DNA of 64,000 nt from UBA6163 sp041753075 (GTDB lineage: Bacteria > Planctomycetota > Planctomycetia > Pirellulales > Pirellulaceae). Positions 36,985 to 45,757 of the stretch are shown one piece after another. The position numbers were made by a program, and so were the translations under genes. Where the stretch lies: contig JBGSVE010000044.1 of assembly GCA_041753075.1 (NCBI GenBank), positions 1-64,000 on the forward strand. Reading direction: 5' to 3'. The notes below the pieces were generated by a model. That model saw only the letters and a program-made list of their open reading frames with translations. It did no database searches and was not told the origin of the DNA. How positions within the stretch are numbered: the stretch's first letter is position 1; each line of letters starts with the position of its first letter.

Positions 36985-37856
36985 ACTCGCCGCAAGCAAC
37001 CCGCACGCCGGTCGACTGGATGACGAGCCGGCGCACGCTGGATTGTCGCGCCGGTCGCTTTGGCATTTCACCGCTGGTGATGGGCATCTTGAATGTCACG
37101 CCCGACAGCTTTTCCGATGCAGGTTTGTTGTGGAACGTTGATGCGGCGGTCGCCGCCGCGATCGCGATGCAGGCCGCCGGTGCGGATATCATTGACATCG
37201 GTGGCGAAAGCACTCGTCCCTATGCCGATCCGGTTGATGCCGCTGAAGAACTTCGCCGCGTCATTCCAGTGATTAAAAAACTGCAGGGCCAAATTACGAT
37301 TCCCGTCAGTATCGACACCAGCAAGGCAACCGTGGCTCGCGCGGCAATCGCCGCCGGTGCCGAGATCATCAACGATGTGACCGGGCTACAGGGCGATGAC
37401 GCAATGGCCGGAGTCGCGGCCGACAGCCGTGCCGGTGTTTGTGTGATGCACATGCAAGGCACACCGCAGACGATGCAGGACAACCCTCGCTATGAGAACG
37501 TGGTTGAGGAGATCGCGGAGTATCTGCAACAGCGATTGCAGTGGTGCGCCGATCGCGGGATCGATGCGGCGCGAGTTTGCTTGGACCCTGGCATTGGATT
37601 TGGCAAGACGCATGAACACAATTTGGTGCTGCTGCGTAACGTCAATCGCTTTGTTTCACTCGGGCGACCGGTCCTGATTGGACATTCACGCAAAGGTTTT
37701 ATTGGCAAATGCCTCGGCGACAAAACCGCTGATCGCGATGCCGGAACGGTTGGTGTAACGCTGGCCGTAGCGATGCAGGGTGCCCAAATCGTGCGTGTCC
37801 ACGCGGTCAAACGGACGGTCGACGCGCTGCGGCTGTTTTCCGACTGTCGCCAATAA
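36981..37856 (+). CDS. folP: Dihydropteroate synthase
   Basis: Condenses p-aminobenzoate with dihydropterin pyrophosphate in folate synthesis. The 291 residues contain MGILNVTPDSFSDAG, DIIDIGGESTRPYADPV, IPVSIDTSKATVARAAIAAG, GAEIINDVTGLQGD, CLDPGIGFGKTHEHNLVLL, LIGHSRKGFIGKCLG and the C-terminal IVRVHAVKRTVDALRL. All signature motifs are intact. It starts at GTG overlapping the lptE stop codon, so translation is likely coupled. It provides the folate used by fmt, among others. Confidence 0.95.
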   Translation: MNSPQATRTPVDWMTSRRTLDCRAGRFGISPLVMGILNVTPDSFSDAGLLWNVDAAVAAAIAMQAAGADIIDIGGESTRPYADPVDAAEELRRVIPVIKKLQGQITIPVSIDTSKATVARAAIAAGAEIINDVTGLQGDDAMAGVAADSRAGVCVMHMQGTPQTMQDNPRYENVVEEIAEYLQQRLQWCADRGIDAARVCLDPGIGFGKTHEHNLVLLRNVNRFVSLGRPVLIGHSRKGFIGKCLGDKTADRDAGTVGVTLAVAMQGAQIVRVHAVKRTVDALRLFSDCRQ

Positions 37857-37876
37857 CCACCTGCCTTGGACGCACG

Positions 37877-38980
37877 TTGCGAATCGATCTAGTTATCACC
37901 GAGTTGTACGTGGGCGGTGCCGAACGTTGTCTCACTGAGTTGGCGATCGGTTTGGCCCAGCGCCGCGACGATGTTCGCGTCGCTTCGATTGGTTCGTTAC
38001 CGACGGGCGAACAATCGAGTTTGGTGGGACGTCTGCGTGATGCAGCCGTTGAAGTATTCTCGTGTGATTGCAACCACCCGTGGCAGTATCCGCTTGCGCG
38101 GCGTCGGCTGGTCGATTGGATGCAGTCCAGTCCGCCGGACGTGGTTCAAACGATGCTCATTCATGCCAATATCGTTGGCACGTTAGCGGCAGAGACTGCT
38201 CGAGTTCCGCTGCGAGTCGGCGGCGTTCGTGTTGCTGAGCGCTCATGGATGCGAGCACGAATCGAAGCTTATGCGATGCGCAAAATGCACAAAATTGTTT
38301 GTGTCAGTGACAGCGTGCAGCGGTTTGTTGAGCATCATCATCGGCCCAAAGCACCGTTGCATGTCATTGGAAACGCGATCGATTGCGCGAAGGTCGACTC
38401 GATTGCGCCAAGCCAATGGAACGTCCCGCAATGGAATGAATTGGACCCGGCGGTTCTGTTGTTTATTGGGCGACTGGACCACCAAAAAGGCATCGATCGG
38501 TTATTCGAGCTTGTCCCAGGTTGGCTGCGGCGACATCCCGATATGCACTTTGCGATGATCGGTGATGGACCGCTTCGCGATGCCGCCGAGTCCTTCGCGG
38601 ATGCAACCGGACGCGATCGTGTGGCGATTCTCGGCTGGCTTCCCAATCCAATCGCTTCCATCAAAGCCTCGCGGCTGGTGGTTCTGCCAACTCGATACGA
38701 AGGCATGCCCAACGTTATCCTCGAAGCGATGGCGGCCGCGAAACCGGTAGCCGTAACGCGAGTCGAAGGCGTGGCGCAATTGCTTGGCGGAGCCACCGAA
38801 CCGCAGACTTGTGATCCCGACAACCTCACGCAACTTGACAGATTGATCGATCGATTATGGAACGACGCGACACTGTGCGTGCAGCTCGGAAACGCCAATC
38901 GCGGCAGCGCCGAGCAGCGGTTTTCAATCGACACGATGGTTGACGCTTACCGGCGGCTGTACCGCGCCGAGCCAAACTAG
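37877..38980 (+). CDS. Glycosyltransferase family 4 protein
   Basis: 367 residues with the GT4 GT-B fold. The N-terminal domain opens IDLVITELYVGGAERCLTEL, the family's acceptor-side Gly motif. The C-terminal domain contains LLFIGRLDHQKGIDRLFELV and the nucleotide-sugar motif LPTRYEGMPNVILEAMAAAK (with the E-x7-E pattern). The substrate is unknown; the neighbours lptE and folP give no direct hint. The start is TTG at 37877, 20 bp after folP. It ends before the palindrome at 39015-39048. Confidence 0.9.
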   Translation: MRIDLVITELYVGGAERCLTELAIGLAQRRDDVRVASIGSLPTGEQSSLVGRLRDAAVEVFSCDCNHPWQYPLARRRLVDWMQSSPPDVVQTMLIHANIVGTLAAETARVPLRVGGVRVAERSWMRARIEAYAMRKMHKIVCVSDSVQRFVEHHHRPKAPLHVIGNAIDCAKVDSIAPSQWNVPQWNELDPAVLLFIGRLDHQKGIDRLFELVPGWLRRHPDMHFAMIGDGPLRDAAESFADATGRDRVAILGWLPNPIASIKASRLVVLPTRYEGMPNVILEAMAAAKPVAVTRVEGVAQLLGGATEPQTCDPDNLTQLDRLIDRLWNDATLCVQLGNANRGSAEQRFSIDTMVDAYRRLYRAEPN

Positions 38981-39014
38981 TAGCTCGTCGCAGCTCAAAC
39001 TCCGGTTGACAAAA

Positions 39015-39048
39015 ATTGTAGAACGGTTGGGGACAACCGTTCTACAAT
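39015..39048. repeat. Palindrome, copy 2 of the ATTGTAGAACGG family; likely bidirectional terminator
   Basis: Perfect 14-bp arms ATTGTAGAACGGTT (39015-39028) and AACCGTTCTACAAT (39035-39048) enclose the loop GGGGAC. A-rich and T-rich tracts flank the stem on both sides. The position between the convergent GT4 and fabF genes fits a terminator for both strands. The arms match the palindrome at 5829-5893. Confidence 0.82.
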
Positions 39049-39059
39049 TTCCTTAACTC

Positions 39060-40343
39060 TTAGTCGACATCGCGGGCAAGGCACAGCGTTACGTTTTGGC
39101 CACCGAAACCGAAACTATTGTTCAGCGCATAGGGAATCTTCGCTTCGCGCGCGACGTTCGGCACGTAATCCAAGTCGCACAGTGGATCGGGGTTTTCGTA
39201 GTTGATTGTCGGTGGCAAAACGCCATCGCGCATCGCCAATAGACACACAATCATTTCGGTCACACCGGCTGCCGCGATCAAATGGCCCATCATGCTCTTG
39301 GTGCTGCTGACCGGCACCTTGTGGGCAAAATCGCCAAACACTTCTTTACACGCCAACGTTTCGACCTTGTCATTGACCAGCGTGCTGGTGCCGTGCGCGT
39401 TGACGTAGCCAACCTGATTAGGATTCAGTCCAGCGTCGCCGATTGCCATTCGCATCGCGGCGATTCCACCATGGCCATCCGGCGGAATGTCGGTGATGCG
39501 GTATGCGTCGGCCGTCGTCCCATAGCCTATCACTTCGCCGTAAATGTTCGCACCGCGTTTTCTAGCTTGGTCATATTCTTCTAAAATGACCATTGCCGAA
39601 CCTTCGCCCAAGACAAAGCCGTTGCGCTCGCGATCAAACGGTCGGCTGGCCTTGGTCGGTTCCGCGTTGCTGGTACTCAGCGCCGTCAGCAAATTGAATC
39701 CGGTGACACCGAACGGGTGAATCATGCTGTGCGTTCCGCCGGCGATCATCACATCGGCATCGCCGCGACGAATAATTTCCGTCGCTTCGCCAACCGCTTG
39801 GCTGCTGGCGGCGCAGGCCGTCAAGCAATTGAAATTTGGTCCCTGGGCGTTAAACATTGCGGCCAAGTGGGCCGCTGGCATGTTCGGTTCTTGCTCGAGT
39901 TCCTTGGCCGGATTGAGCAATGAAATTCCTTTGGCGATAAACTTGGCGGCGTCGTACTTTCCATCGACCAGCGCCGCAGCCATCATCTTTGTGAACGTCA
40001 AGAAATCTTGGTTGCCTTCGCCGCTGCCGAGATAAATTCCGAAACGAACCGGGTCCATCGACAGATCAGCGATGCCGCTATCAGCGACGGCCTGTTTGGC
40101 GGCCCCGGCGGCAAATTTGGTATGCCGACCGCGATCACGCCACACCTCGGCCGATTCACCGGTTTGGGTAATGTCCCAATTTTTGACCTCGGCCGAAATC
40201 TTGGTGGGAAAGCCGCTAGCATCAAACAGGGTCGTGGGGGCGACACCGCTTTTGCTTTCCTTGAGCCCCGCCCAAACCGTGGCGCAATCATGGCCCATTG
40301 GATTGATCATCCCAATCCCGGTGACAACGACTCGGCGGCGCAT
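39060..40343 (-). CDS. fabF: Beta-ketoacyl-ACP synthase, FabF-type
   Basis: Condenses malonyl-ACP with acyl-ACP. The 427 residues have the thiolase fold with the active-site Cys177 in LTACAASSQAVGEA, the first His in NAHGTSTLVNDK and the second in MGHLIAAAGVTEM, giving a complete Cys-His-His triad. Other marks are VVVTGIGMINPMGHD and NSFGFGGQNVTLC at the C-terminus. It ends a four-gene minus-strand cluster: FabZ, ACP, FabZ-like, FabF. The absence of FabD, FabG and FabH suggests a specialised acyl module rather than the primary fatty-acid system. Confidence 0.92.
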   Translation of the reverse strand: MRRRVVVTGIGMINPMGHDCATVWAGLKESKSGVAPTTLFDASGFPTKISAEVKNWDITQTGESAEVWRDRGRHTKFAAGAAKQAVADSGIADLSMDPVRFGIYLGSGEGNQDFLTFTKMMAAALVDGKYDAAKFIAKGISLLNPAKELEQEPNMPAAHLAAMFNAQGPNFNCLTACAASSQAVGEATEIIRRGDADVMIAGGTHSMIHPFGVTGFNLLTALSTSNAEPTKASRPFDRERNGFVLGEGSAMVILEEYDQARKRGANIYGEVIGYGTTADAYRITDIPPDGHGGIAAMRMAIGDAGLNPNQVGYVNAHGTSTLVNDKVETLACKEVFGDFAHKVPVSSTKSMMGHLIAAAGVTEMIVCLLAMRDGVLPPTINYENPDPLCDLDYVPNVAREAKIPYALNNSFGFGGQNVTLCLARDVD

Positions 40344-40355
40344 CGATAGACTCCC

Positions 40356-40862
40356 CTAAAGCTTGTCTGAAATTTCGATCAGCTTGCCGTCGGCATCAAC
40401 CGCGACATGGAACATGTTCATCAACCGCAGCATGCCGCCCAGATCACCCGGCTTGAACAGCGGGCCATCGGCGAATTTGCCGTCTTCTAAAAACGCGAAC
40501 ATCAATTCGATGCTTGCGATCAATTTACCATCGCAGTGACAGGTTCCCGTCGCCGTCGCACCGTTTTCCTGGGCACTGTCGAGCTTAACGTGGTAAAGCA
40601 ATTGGTCACCAGGCGTTGCCGGTGCGAGAAACTCGGCCTTGCCGACTTTTGCCAACACGACGCGTTTGTCCCAATCGAACATTTGCGCCACCAAGATGCC
40701 GCCTAGCTGCGCCATACCTTCGATCATCAGCGTTGGCGGCAAATAGGGAAACCCAGGGCAATACCCGTCCAGAACATCCTCATCCAACGCAACGTTCTTG
40801 ACTCCCGCAGCATGGCTTCCGCTAACGAATTCGGTGAAACGATCGACCCACATCCAACGCAT
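40356..40862 (-). CDS. FabZ-like hot-dog protein lacking the catalytic His
   Basis: 168 residues from the ATG at 40862 (11 bp after the ACP stop). The hot-dog fold is recognisable from CPGFPYLPPTLMIEGMAQLG. In FabZ this stretch reads HFPGxPxMPGVLxxEAMAQ with catalytic His and Glu. Here the His position is Tyr34 (GYCPGFP), while Glu48 is kept. The neighbouring FabZ gene has the normal His34 in DHFPNFP. The protein is therefore probably not a standard dehydratase. It may be a partner subunit or a protein that binds the acyl chain on ACP. It lies 12 bp from fabF in the same operon. Confidence 0.83.
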   Translation of the reverse strand: MRWMWVDRFTEFVSGSHAAGVKNVALDEDVLDGYCPGFPYLPPTLMIEGMAQLGGILVAQMFDWDKRVVLAKVGKAEFLAPATPGDQLLYHVKLDSAQENGATATGTCHCDGKLIASIELMFAFLEDGKFADGPLFKPGDLGGMLRLMNMFHVAVDADGKLIEISDKL

Positions 40863-40873
40863 CGAGTTGTCGC

Positions 40874-41263
40874 TTATTCGCCAATCTTGCTTTGGACGTA
40901 ATTGCACATGTCCTTGACGGTGAGCAAATTGCCGAAATCCTGGACGCGAGGATTCTTTTCAAACGTCGACAAATCGGCCCAGGGCATGCGGCTTTTCAGC
41001 TTCGCCATGCCTTCAGCCGTCACCACGCCGCCTTGGACATATTGACTGTTTGTCAAAATGTCTTCGGGCGAAAGATCTTCACGCGGAATACTGATCCCAA
41101 ACGCCTTTTCGAGCTTGAACACAATGTCGAGGAAGTCGATTGATTCGGCACCGAGGTCACCGACCAGGGTCGCCGACGGAATCACTTCGTCATCGTCAAC
41201 GCCCAACGCATCAACAAGGGCCGCCTGGACTTTCTCAAAAATTTCTTCGCTGGTCGCTGTCAT
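40874..41263 (-). CDS. acpP: Acyl carrier protein with C-terminal extension
   Basis: 129 residues, longer than the usual 75-80. The ACP core has DDDEVIPSATLVGDLGAESI, then DFLDIVFKLEKAFGISIPRE, with the phosphopantetheine Ser at position 41 in the GAES variant of the DSL motif. The core is interrupted or extended after about residue 70 by a segment (GMAKLKSRMPWADLSTFEKN) and a further LLTVKDMCNYVQSKIG that matches the last ACP helix, so the extra 40 residues are an internal insertion. It lies between the two FabZ-type genes and is likely the carrier for both. Confidence 0.87.
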   Translation of the reverse strand: MTATSEEIFEKVQAALVDALGVDDDEVIPSATLVGDLGAESIDFLDIVFKLEKAFGISIPREDLSPEDILTNSQYVQGGVVTAEGMAKLKSRMPWADLSTFEKNPRVQDFGNLLTVKDMCNYVQSKIGE

Positions 41264-41352
41264 TGATGGTTCCTTTTATAAAAATCTTGCAAGCATGCAT
41301 TTTGCCGATCATTCGCTCCAAGGGAAGCGGGCAAGCGAACGACAAAATCGAT

Positions 41353-41832
41353 TTAAGCTGGTAATTCAAACGTGCCGAACAGTTCGGCGAACTTTTTACG
41401 GATATGACCCTGGACGATCGCGTCTGTACCCAGTCGAGCGGGCTGGCCGGTAGAGCATTTTTCCATGACCAACCTAGCGGAGACGGTTGTTTTGCCATTT
41501 TTCTCGGCGAATGCCTTCACCGTAACGATGTTTTCTTCCTCTTTGATTGTCTCAGCGGTGATCTGCAGCGTTTCGCCGGGAGCCAAGAAATCACCGAATT
41601 TTACTGATTTAGCTTCGCGCAACATCACCAACGGACTTTGGAAATCGTTCCCAGTGTGGATCATCCACATGGCCGCCTGGAGCAGCGCTTCGAGCATCAT
41701 CACGCCCGGCATCACCGGGAAATTTGGAAAATGGTCTTGCAAGTAGTCTTCGTCAGCCCGCAGCGTTCGCTCGGCAACCAATCGTTTCCCAGGTTCAAGC
41801 GAGATCAGTCGATCCAGTTGGGAATAGCGCAT
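41353..41832 (-). CDS. fabZ: 3-hydroxyacyl-ACP dehydratase, FabZ-type
   Basis: 159 residues, a complete hot-dog dehydratase of the FabZ type. The catalytic segment DHFPNFPVMPGVMMLEALLQ carries His34 and Glu48. FGDFLAPGETLQI is the typical second strand motif. First gene of the four-gene cluster that continues with ACP, a His-less homologue and FabF. The ATG at 41832 has a weak ribosome site (GCTCCCT upstream is poor). The pairing of an intact and a His-less homologue suggests a heterodimer, which is inference. Confidence 0.87.
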   Translation of the reverse strand: MRYSQLDRLISLEPGKRLVAERTLRADEDYLQDHFPNFPVMPGVMMLEALLQAAMWMIHTGNDFQSPLVMLREAKSVKFGDFLAPGETLQITAETIKEEENIVTVKAFAEKNGKTTVSARLVMEKCSTGQPARLGTDAIVQGHIRKKFAELFGTFELPA

Positions 41833-42009
41833 AGGGAGCTTTGTCGTGCGGCCAAACGAAGAAAATAAGTTCCGTTCAGGCGGTTAGAATAGTGCGCCGC
41901 GAAAACCACCTCAACTACCCAGCAAATTGCGTCCGCTTGCAAGTCCAGCCCTGGTACGGGAAATTTGCGTAAGAGGGAATTCAGGTTTAATTGAACAAAG
42001 GTGGCAACG

Positions 42010-42867
42010 ATGCGGTGGGAAGGACGGCGTGAGAGTGAAAACGTCGAAGATCGACGACGAGTCGGCACTCCAGTAATGGTTGGCGGCGGTTTGTTGGTAA
42101 TGGTATTGGCGCTGGTCGTCGCATTTTTGGGCGGCGACCCCAGACCTCTGCTGCAGCAAGCTGGCCCGCAGCCGGGTGCGCAAGCGGGCGGTGGTGGCGG
42201 AGCGGATCAACCGCTTGACCCTGCCGAAGAACAACGTGGCCAATTTGCCAGCGTCATTCTTGCCGATACCGAAGACGTGTGGGAACGGTTGTTGCCCGAA
42301 GTTGGCATCGCCTATAAGAAGCCAATCTTGGTGCTGTTCAGTGGCCAAACGGAATCGGCCTGCGGATTTGCTCAATCAGCCAGCGGCCCGTTCTATTGTC
42401 CCGCCGACTCCAAGCTTTACCTCGACACCTCTTTCTTTCGCCAACTTGACGAACAACTCGGTGCACCGGGGGATTTTGCTCAAGCCTACGTGATCGCCCA
42501 TGAAGTGGGCCATCACATCCAAAACCTGATGGGCACGACGGACCAAATGGAACAACTTCGTCGCCGCGTTAACGAGGTTCAATACAACGAATATTCGGTG
42601 CGTCTCGAATTACAAGCCGACTTTTTTGCTGGCGTTTGTCTGCACCATACCCAGAAGACCAAAAACATCCTCGAGCCCGGCGATGTCGAAGAAGCGTTAC
42701 GAGCCGCCTCAGCGATCGGCGACGATACGCTGCAACGTCGCGGCGGTCGCGTCGTACCCGAATCGTTCACGCATGGAACCAGCGAGCAACGATTGAAATG
42801 GTTCCGCTTGGGCTTGCAGACCGGCGATCTGTCGCAAGGTGATACGTTCAAGGCGGCGAATTTGTAA
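42010..42867 (+). CDS. Neutral zinc metallopeptidase, YpfJ family
   Basis: 285 residues of the YpfJ family. The N-terminus MRWEGRRESENVEDRR is family-typical, a membrane helix follows (about 25-42, GLLVMVLALVVAFLGG), and the C-terminal peptidase domain has the zinc motif HEVGHH (164-169) with the third-ligand helix ELQADFFAGVC downstream. CGFAQSASGPFYCPADSKLY is a further conserved strand. It probably sits in the membrane with the peptidase domain outside. An ATG at 42010 is preferred over GTG at 42001. The substrate is unknown. Confidence 0.9.
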   Translation: MRWEGRRESENVEDRRRVGTPVMVGGGLLVMVLALVVAFLGGDPRPLLQQAGPQPGAQAGGGGGADQPLDPAEEQRGQFASVILADTEDVWERLLPEVGIAYKKPILVLFSGQTESACGFAQSASGPFYCPADSKLYLDTSFFRQLDEQLGAPGDFAQAYVIAHEVGHHIQNLMGTTDQMEQLRRRVNEVQYNEYSVRLELQADFFAGVCLHHTQKTKNILEPGDVEEALRAASAIGDDTLQRRGGRVVPESFTHGTSEQRLKWFRLGLQTGDLSQGDTFKAANL

Positions 42868-42874
42868 GTCGAAG

Positions 42875-43504
42875 CTACGCCGCACGTTTGCGGACAATGC
42901 TCTTGATCCATGCCGACCAACCGTGTCGGCGGTCGGAGCGTTTGACTGCCGCATCGCTGACTACCCAATTGAGTTGTAGAACGCGACGTTGGCCATCAAA
43001 CGGCAAATGTCCGTGCCAGGCGTTCTCGCGATTGATAAACGCGATCATCGTACCGAGTTCCGGCGGCGCTTCCTCGATCACGTCCTCGATGTCGTTGCTG
43101 CGCAGCAGTCGCAAACGACCGCCGCCGGCATCCCAGGTGTCGTTCAAGTAAACGAGCACGGTCACCAGTTTGCTGCGGCTGTCAGTGTGAACTTTTCCGT
43201 CTTTGACACGACAACGTCCGCGAACCGTTAACGTTGTTGGCCGATCGGTTAAGTCGATGTCGAATTTTTGCTCGAAGGCGGTGCGCAGTTCATCGCTTTC
43301 CAGTTCGCGACAAAACCGTTCGAACGCCGGTCCATAGCTCAGCGAGTGAAGCGGAAAGCTACCGCCGTCTTCGATCGCGGGATAGTCCGGAGCAATCGCG
43401 GTCAAACACGATGCCTTCACGAATTCCGGCACGATCACATATTCGTAGGGCTCGGTCACCAATGTAGCGCCCGCCAATGAATCAAAATTCAAAAACTCAT
43501 TCAT
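42875..43504 (-). CDS. 2-oxoglutarate-Fe(II) oxygenase family protein
   Basis: 209 residues with the double-stranded beta-helix fold of prolyl-4-hydroxylase-like oxygenases. The iron ligands are His-x-Asp in KVHTDSRSK and the distal His in ENAWHGHLPF, with the 2OG-binding Arg in GQRRVLQLNW. VLVYLNDTWDAGGGRLRLL is a conserved strand pair. GGAGAG eight bases before the ATG at 43504 fixes this start over 43546. The substrate is unknown; similar proteins often act in glycan or small-molecule tailoring. It converges with the metallopeptidase gene. Confidence 0.87.
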   Translation of the reverse strand: MNEFLNFDSLAGATLVTEPYEYVIVPEFVKASCLTAIAPDYPAIEDGGSFPLHSLSYGPAFERFCRELESDELRTAFEQKFDIDLTDRPTTLTVRGRCRVKDGKVHTDSRSKLVTVLVYLNDTWDAGGGRLRLLRSNDIEDVIEEAPPELGTMIAFINRENAWHGHLPFDGQRRVLQLNWVVSDAAVKRSDRRHGWSAWIKSIVRKRAA

Positions 43505-43550
43505 GATTCTCTCCGAGAACATTCCATTTTTAATCAGGGATAGCATGTTA

Positions 43551-43607
43551 GCGAATCGGCGCTAGCCGCCGGTGCCGCAACGCTACCGGCGGCCAGCGCC
43601 GATCCGC
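43551..43607. repeat. Palindrome of the GGCGCTAGCC family, best copy
   Basis: 23-bp arms at 43551-43573 (GCGAATCGGCGCTAGCCGCC and GGT) and 43585-43607 are complementary except for two G-T-type mismatches, with an 11-nt loop. Degenerate relatives lie at 7101-7160 and 11354-11406. It is located between two minus-strand genes. Confidence 0.82.
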
Positions 43608-43635
43608 TCACAAGACCAAATGACTTAACAAATTA

Positions 43636-44466
43636 CTAATAACGTGTCGTACCGTATGGCAGCGGTTGCGCCGTGCGGGTGCCGCCAGCGGAAACCGATG
43701 CGTCGTATTGCGAAGTAATCTGACGACTCAGCGCTGCAATCCGCTCGGACACCATCGGCTGCATTCCGTTAATCGCGGCGCTACGTTGGTAGTTCTGTAA
43801 AGCTTGAGAAAGATCGCCGCTATTCTCGCGCAAACGGCCCAGGGCCAACCACGCACGCGAGCTGTTAGCGTCCTGCTGGACCGCGTCTTCGAGATACTTC
43901 AAGGCTGTTTGCGGTTCGCCCGCTTCTTCATACAGGCGCGCCAATTCGATTCGCGGTTCGGAGAACGCGGGGTTTTGCGCGGCCCAGTTTTTTACCAGGG
44001 CAAACGCGCGGTCGGGTCGGCCCGTGTCGATTAGCAAGACCGCCAACCCACGATGGCATTCGACGTGATTGGGGCTGTGGTCCAGACACTGGTTATAGAG
44101 TGCCTCGGATTGGCTCAGCAGCGCATTGTCGCGGCGTTGCAACCCCAGTCGATGTGTCGTCGCCGCCAAGTTGTAATATCCGTCGGCGTTCTGCGGATCG
44201 CTGGCGACCGCCTTTTGAAACTCTTGCAGCGCCGCGGTGTATTGGCCTTGTTCATAAAGCCGAGTGCCTTGTGCGTTTTGGCCGCTGGATGCCCATTGGC
44301 AGCCGCCGATTGCGGCCAGAGCGATCACACTCAACCATCCAGTGCGCAGGGACGGTTTCGCCGACGCAGGCTTTGAGTCGTGAGTCACGATGTTCACATT
44401 CGCGGGAATCATCGATGAAGTAATCCCATATCTACGGTCGATTTGTGAGTTTCCGGAGTCGGTCAT
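43636..44466 (-). CDS. TPR-repeat lipoprotein
   Basis: 276 residues. After a polar leader, a hydrophobic segment (SVIALAAIGGCQW) ends in a lipobox at AIGGC. Several TPRs follow (GTRLYEQGQYTAALQEFQKA, ADGYYNLAATTHRLGL, ECHRGLAVLLIDTGRPDRAF, PRIELARLYEEAGEPQTALK, AWLALGRLRENSGDLSQALQ). It is likely an envelope scaffold. The gene is divergent from lpxD. An ATG at 44412 is an alternative start closer to the signal. Confidence 0.8.
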   Translation of the reverse strand: MTDSGNSQIDRRYGITSSMIPANVNIVTHDSKPASAKPSLRTGWLSVIALAAIGGCQWASSGQNAQGTRLYEQGQYTAALQEFQKAVASDPQNADGYYNLAATTHRLGLQRRDNALLSQSEALYNQCLDHSPNHVECHRGLAVLLIDTGRPDRAFALVKNWAAQNPAFSEPRIELARLYEEAGEPQTALKYLEDAVQQDANSSRAWLALGRLRENSGDLSQALQNYQRSAAINGMQPMVSERIAALSRQITSQYDASVSAGGTRTAQPLPYGTTRY

Positions 44467-44599
44467 TTCGCGACCCTAGCAATGATGCTGGCGAAAACAC
44501 AAGACCGAATCACCGCCGGATTGATATTGCCCGAACGGTTTGGATCGCGGTATAGCGAACGCTTAATTGATTGCGAATTCTTGGGTGGGAGAACCGGGC

Positions 44600-45757
44600 G
44601 TGAATAGGATCGATGGATCGACTGTACGAGACTTAGTTGCGCGGCTGGCCAACGTTGCCGTTATCGGTAACGCCGACGTGTTTTGTCATGACGCGCTGCC
44701 GCTTTGTGATGCGACTGCCGGTTGTGTTACGCTGATGGATGACCGAGCGCCTGTCGTCGACGTGATTCGCTGTGGAGCCGCTGCCGTAGTCACCAACCAG
44801 GCTCATGCCGATTTTCCCGCGACGCAAATTGTCGCCGCTGACATTCATACCGTGTTCACCGCGATCGTGCGGCGGTTCCGACATTCTCTGCAAGTCGAAC
44901 AATATGCCGCGATTGACGCCAGCGCGCAAATCGCACCGACGGCCAGCATCGGGATCGGCACTCGCATCGACGCCAACGTTTGCATCGGCGCTCACGTCGT
45001 GATCGGTAGCGATTGCCACCTCATGCCAGGAACTGTCGTGATGGATGGAACCGTGATCGGTGATCGCTGCAAGCTTTATCCGCGGGTCGTGATCTATGAA
45101 TACTCGAAACTCGATGACGAAATTCAAATTCATGCGGGCAGCGTCATCGGAGCGCATGGTTTTGGCTATCGCAACGTCGATGGCAAACACGTCTTGTCGG
45201 CGCAGCTTGGTTACGTTCACATCGAATCAAACGTTGACGTTGGCGCAAACGTCACGATCGATCGCGGAACCTATGGCGTAACGCGGATCGGCGAAGGCAC
45301 CAAAATCGATAACCTGGTGATGATTGCTCATAACTGTCACATCGGTCGCCACAATTTGATCTGTAGCCAAGTTGGTTTAGCCGGTTCATGTCGCACGGGT
45401 GACTATGTGGTCATCGCGGGCCAAGTTGGCATGGCCGACCATATTTCGATTGGCGATCGCGCCGTCGTCGGCGCTCAAGCCGGTGTGATGGAAAACGTAC
45501 CGTCGGGTCAAACCTATCTCGGCAGTCCGGCGACGTTGCAACGCGAGCAGATGCAGATCTTTGCCGTCCAACGCCGACTGCCGGAAATGCGTCGTGAAGT
45601 CAAGTCGCTGCGCCGCGAGTTGGACGAACTCAAGTCGCAAGGCGACGTCGAGACCGAGTCCGATCCAAACGGTTCGACGCAGCGAGCGTCGTCGGGTGGC
45701 CCCGCCGCCGACGACGAGAACCCTCATTGTCTCAAGTTCAGGCGATCGGCCGCATGA
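44600..45757 (+). CDS. lpxD: UDP-3-O-acylglucosamine N-acyltransferase
   Basis: Adds the second acyl chain in lipid A synthesis. The 385 residues hold an N-terminal nucleotide-binding domain (ALPLCDATAGCVTLMDD; VIRCGAAAVVTNQAH) and a left-handed beta-helix of hexapeptide repeats (PTASIGIGTRIDANVCIGAH, then VVIGSDCHLMPGTVV) with the catalytic His in MIAHNCHIGRHN and IGAHGFGYRNVDGK. The GTG at 44600 has GGGAG nine bases upstream; a TTG at 44567 is the alternative. A C-terminal coiled-coil helix and polar tail extend beyond the usual end. It overlaps lpxI by 4 bp. Confidence 0.94.
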   Translation: MNRIDGSTVRDLVARLANVAVIGNADVFCHDALPLCDATAGCVTLMDDRAPVVDVIRCGAAAVVTNQAHADFPATQIVAADIHTVFTAIVRRFRHSLQVEQYAAIDASAQIAPTASIGIGTRIDANVCIGAHVVIGSDCHLMPGTVVMDGTVIGDRCKLYPRVVIYEYSKLDDEIQIHAGSVIGAHGFGYRNVDGKHVLSAQLGYVHIESNVDVGANVTIDRGTYGVTRIGEGTKIDNLVMIAHNCHIGRHNLICSQVGLAGSCRTGDYVVIAGQVGMADHISIGDRAVVGAQAGVMENVPSGQTYLGSPATLQREQMQIFAVQRRLPEMRREVKSLRRELDELKSQGDVETESDPNGSTQRASSGGPAADDENPHCLKFRRSAA

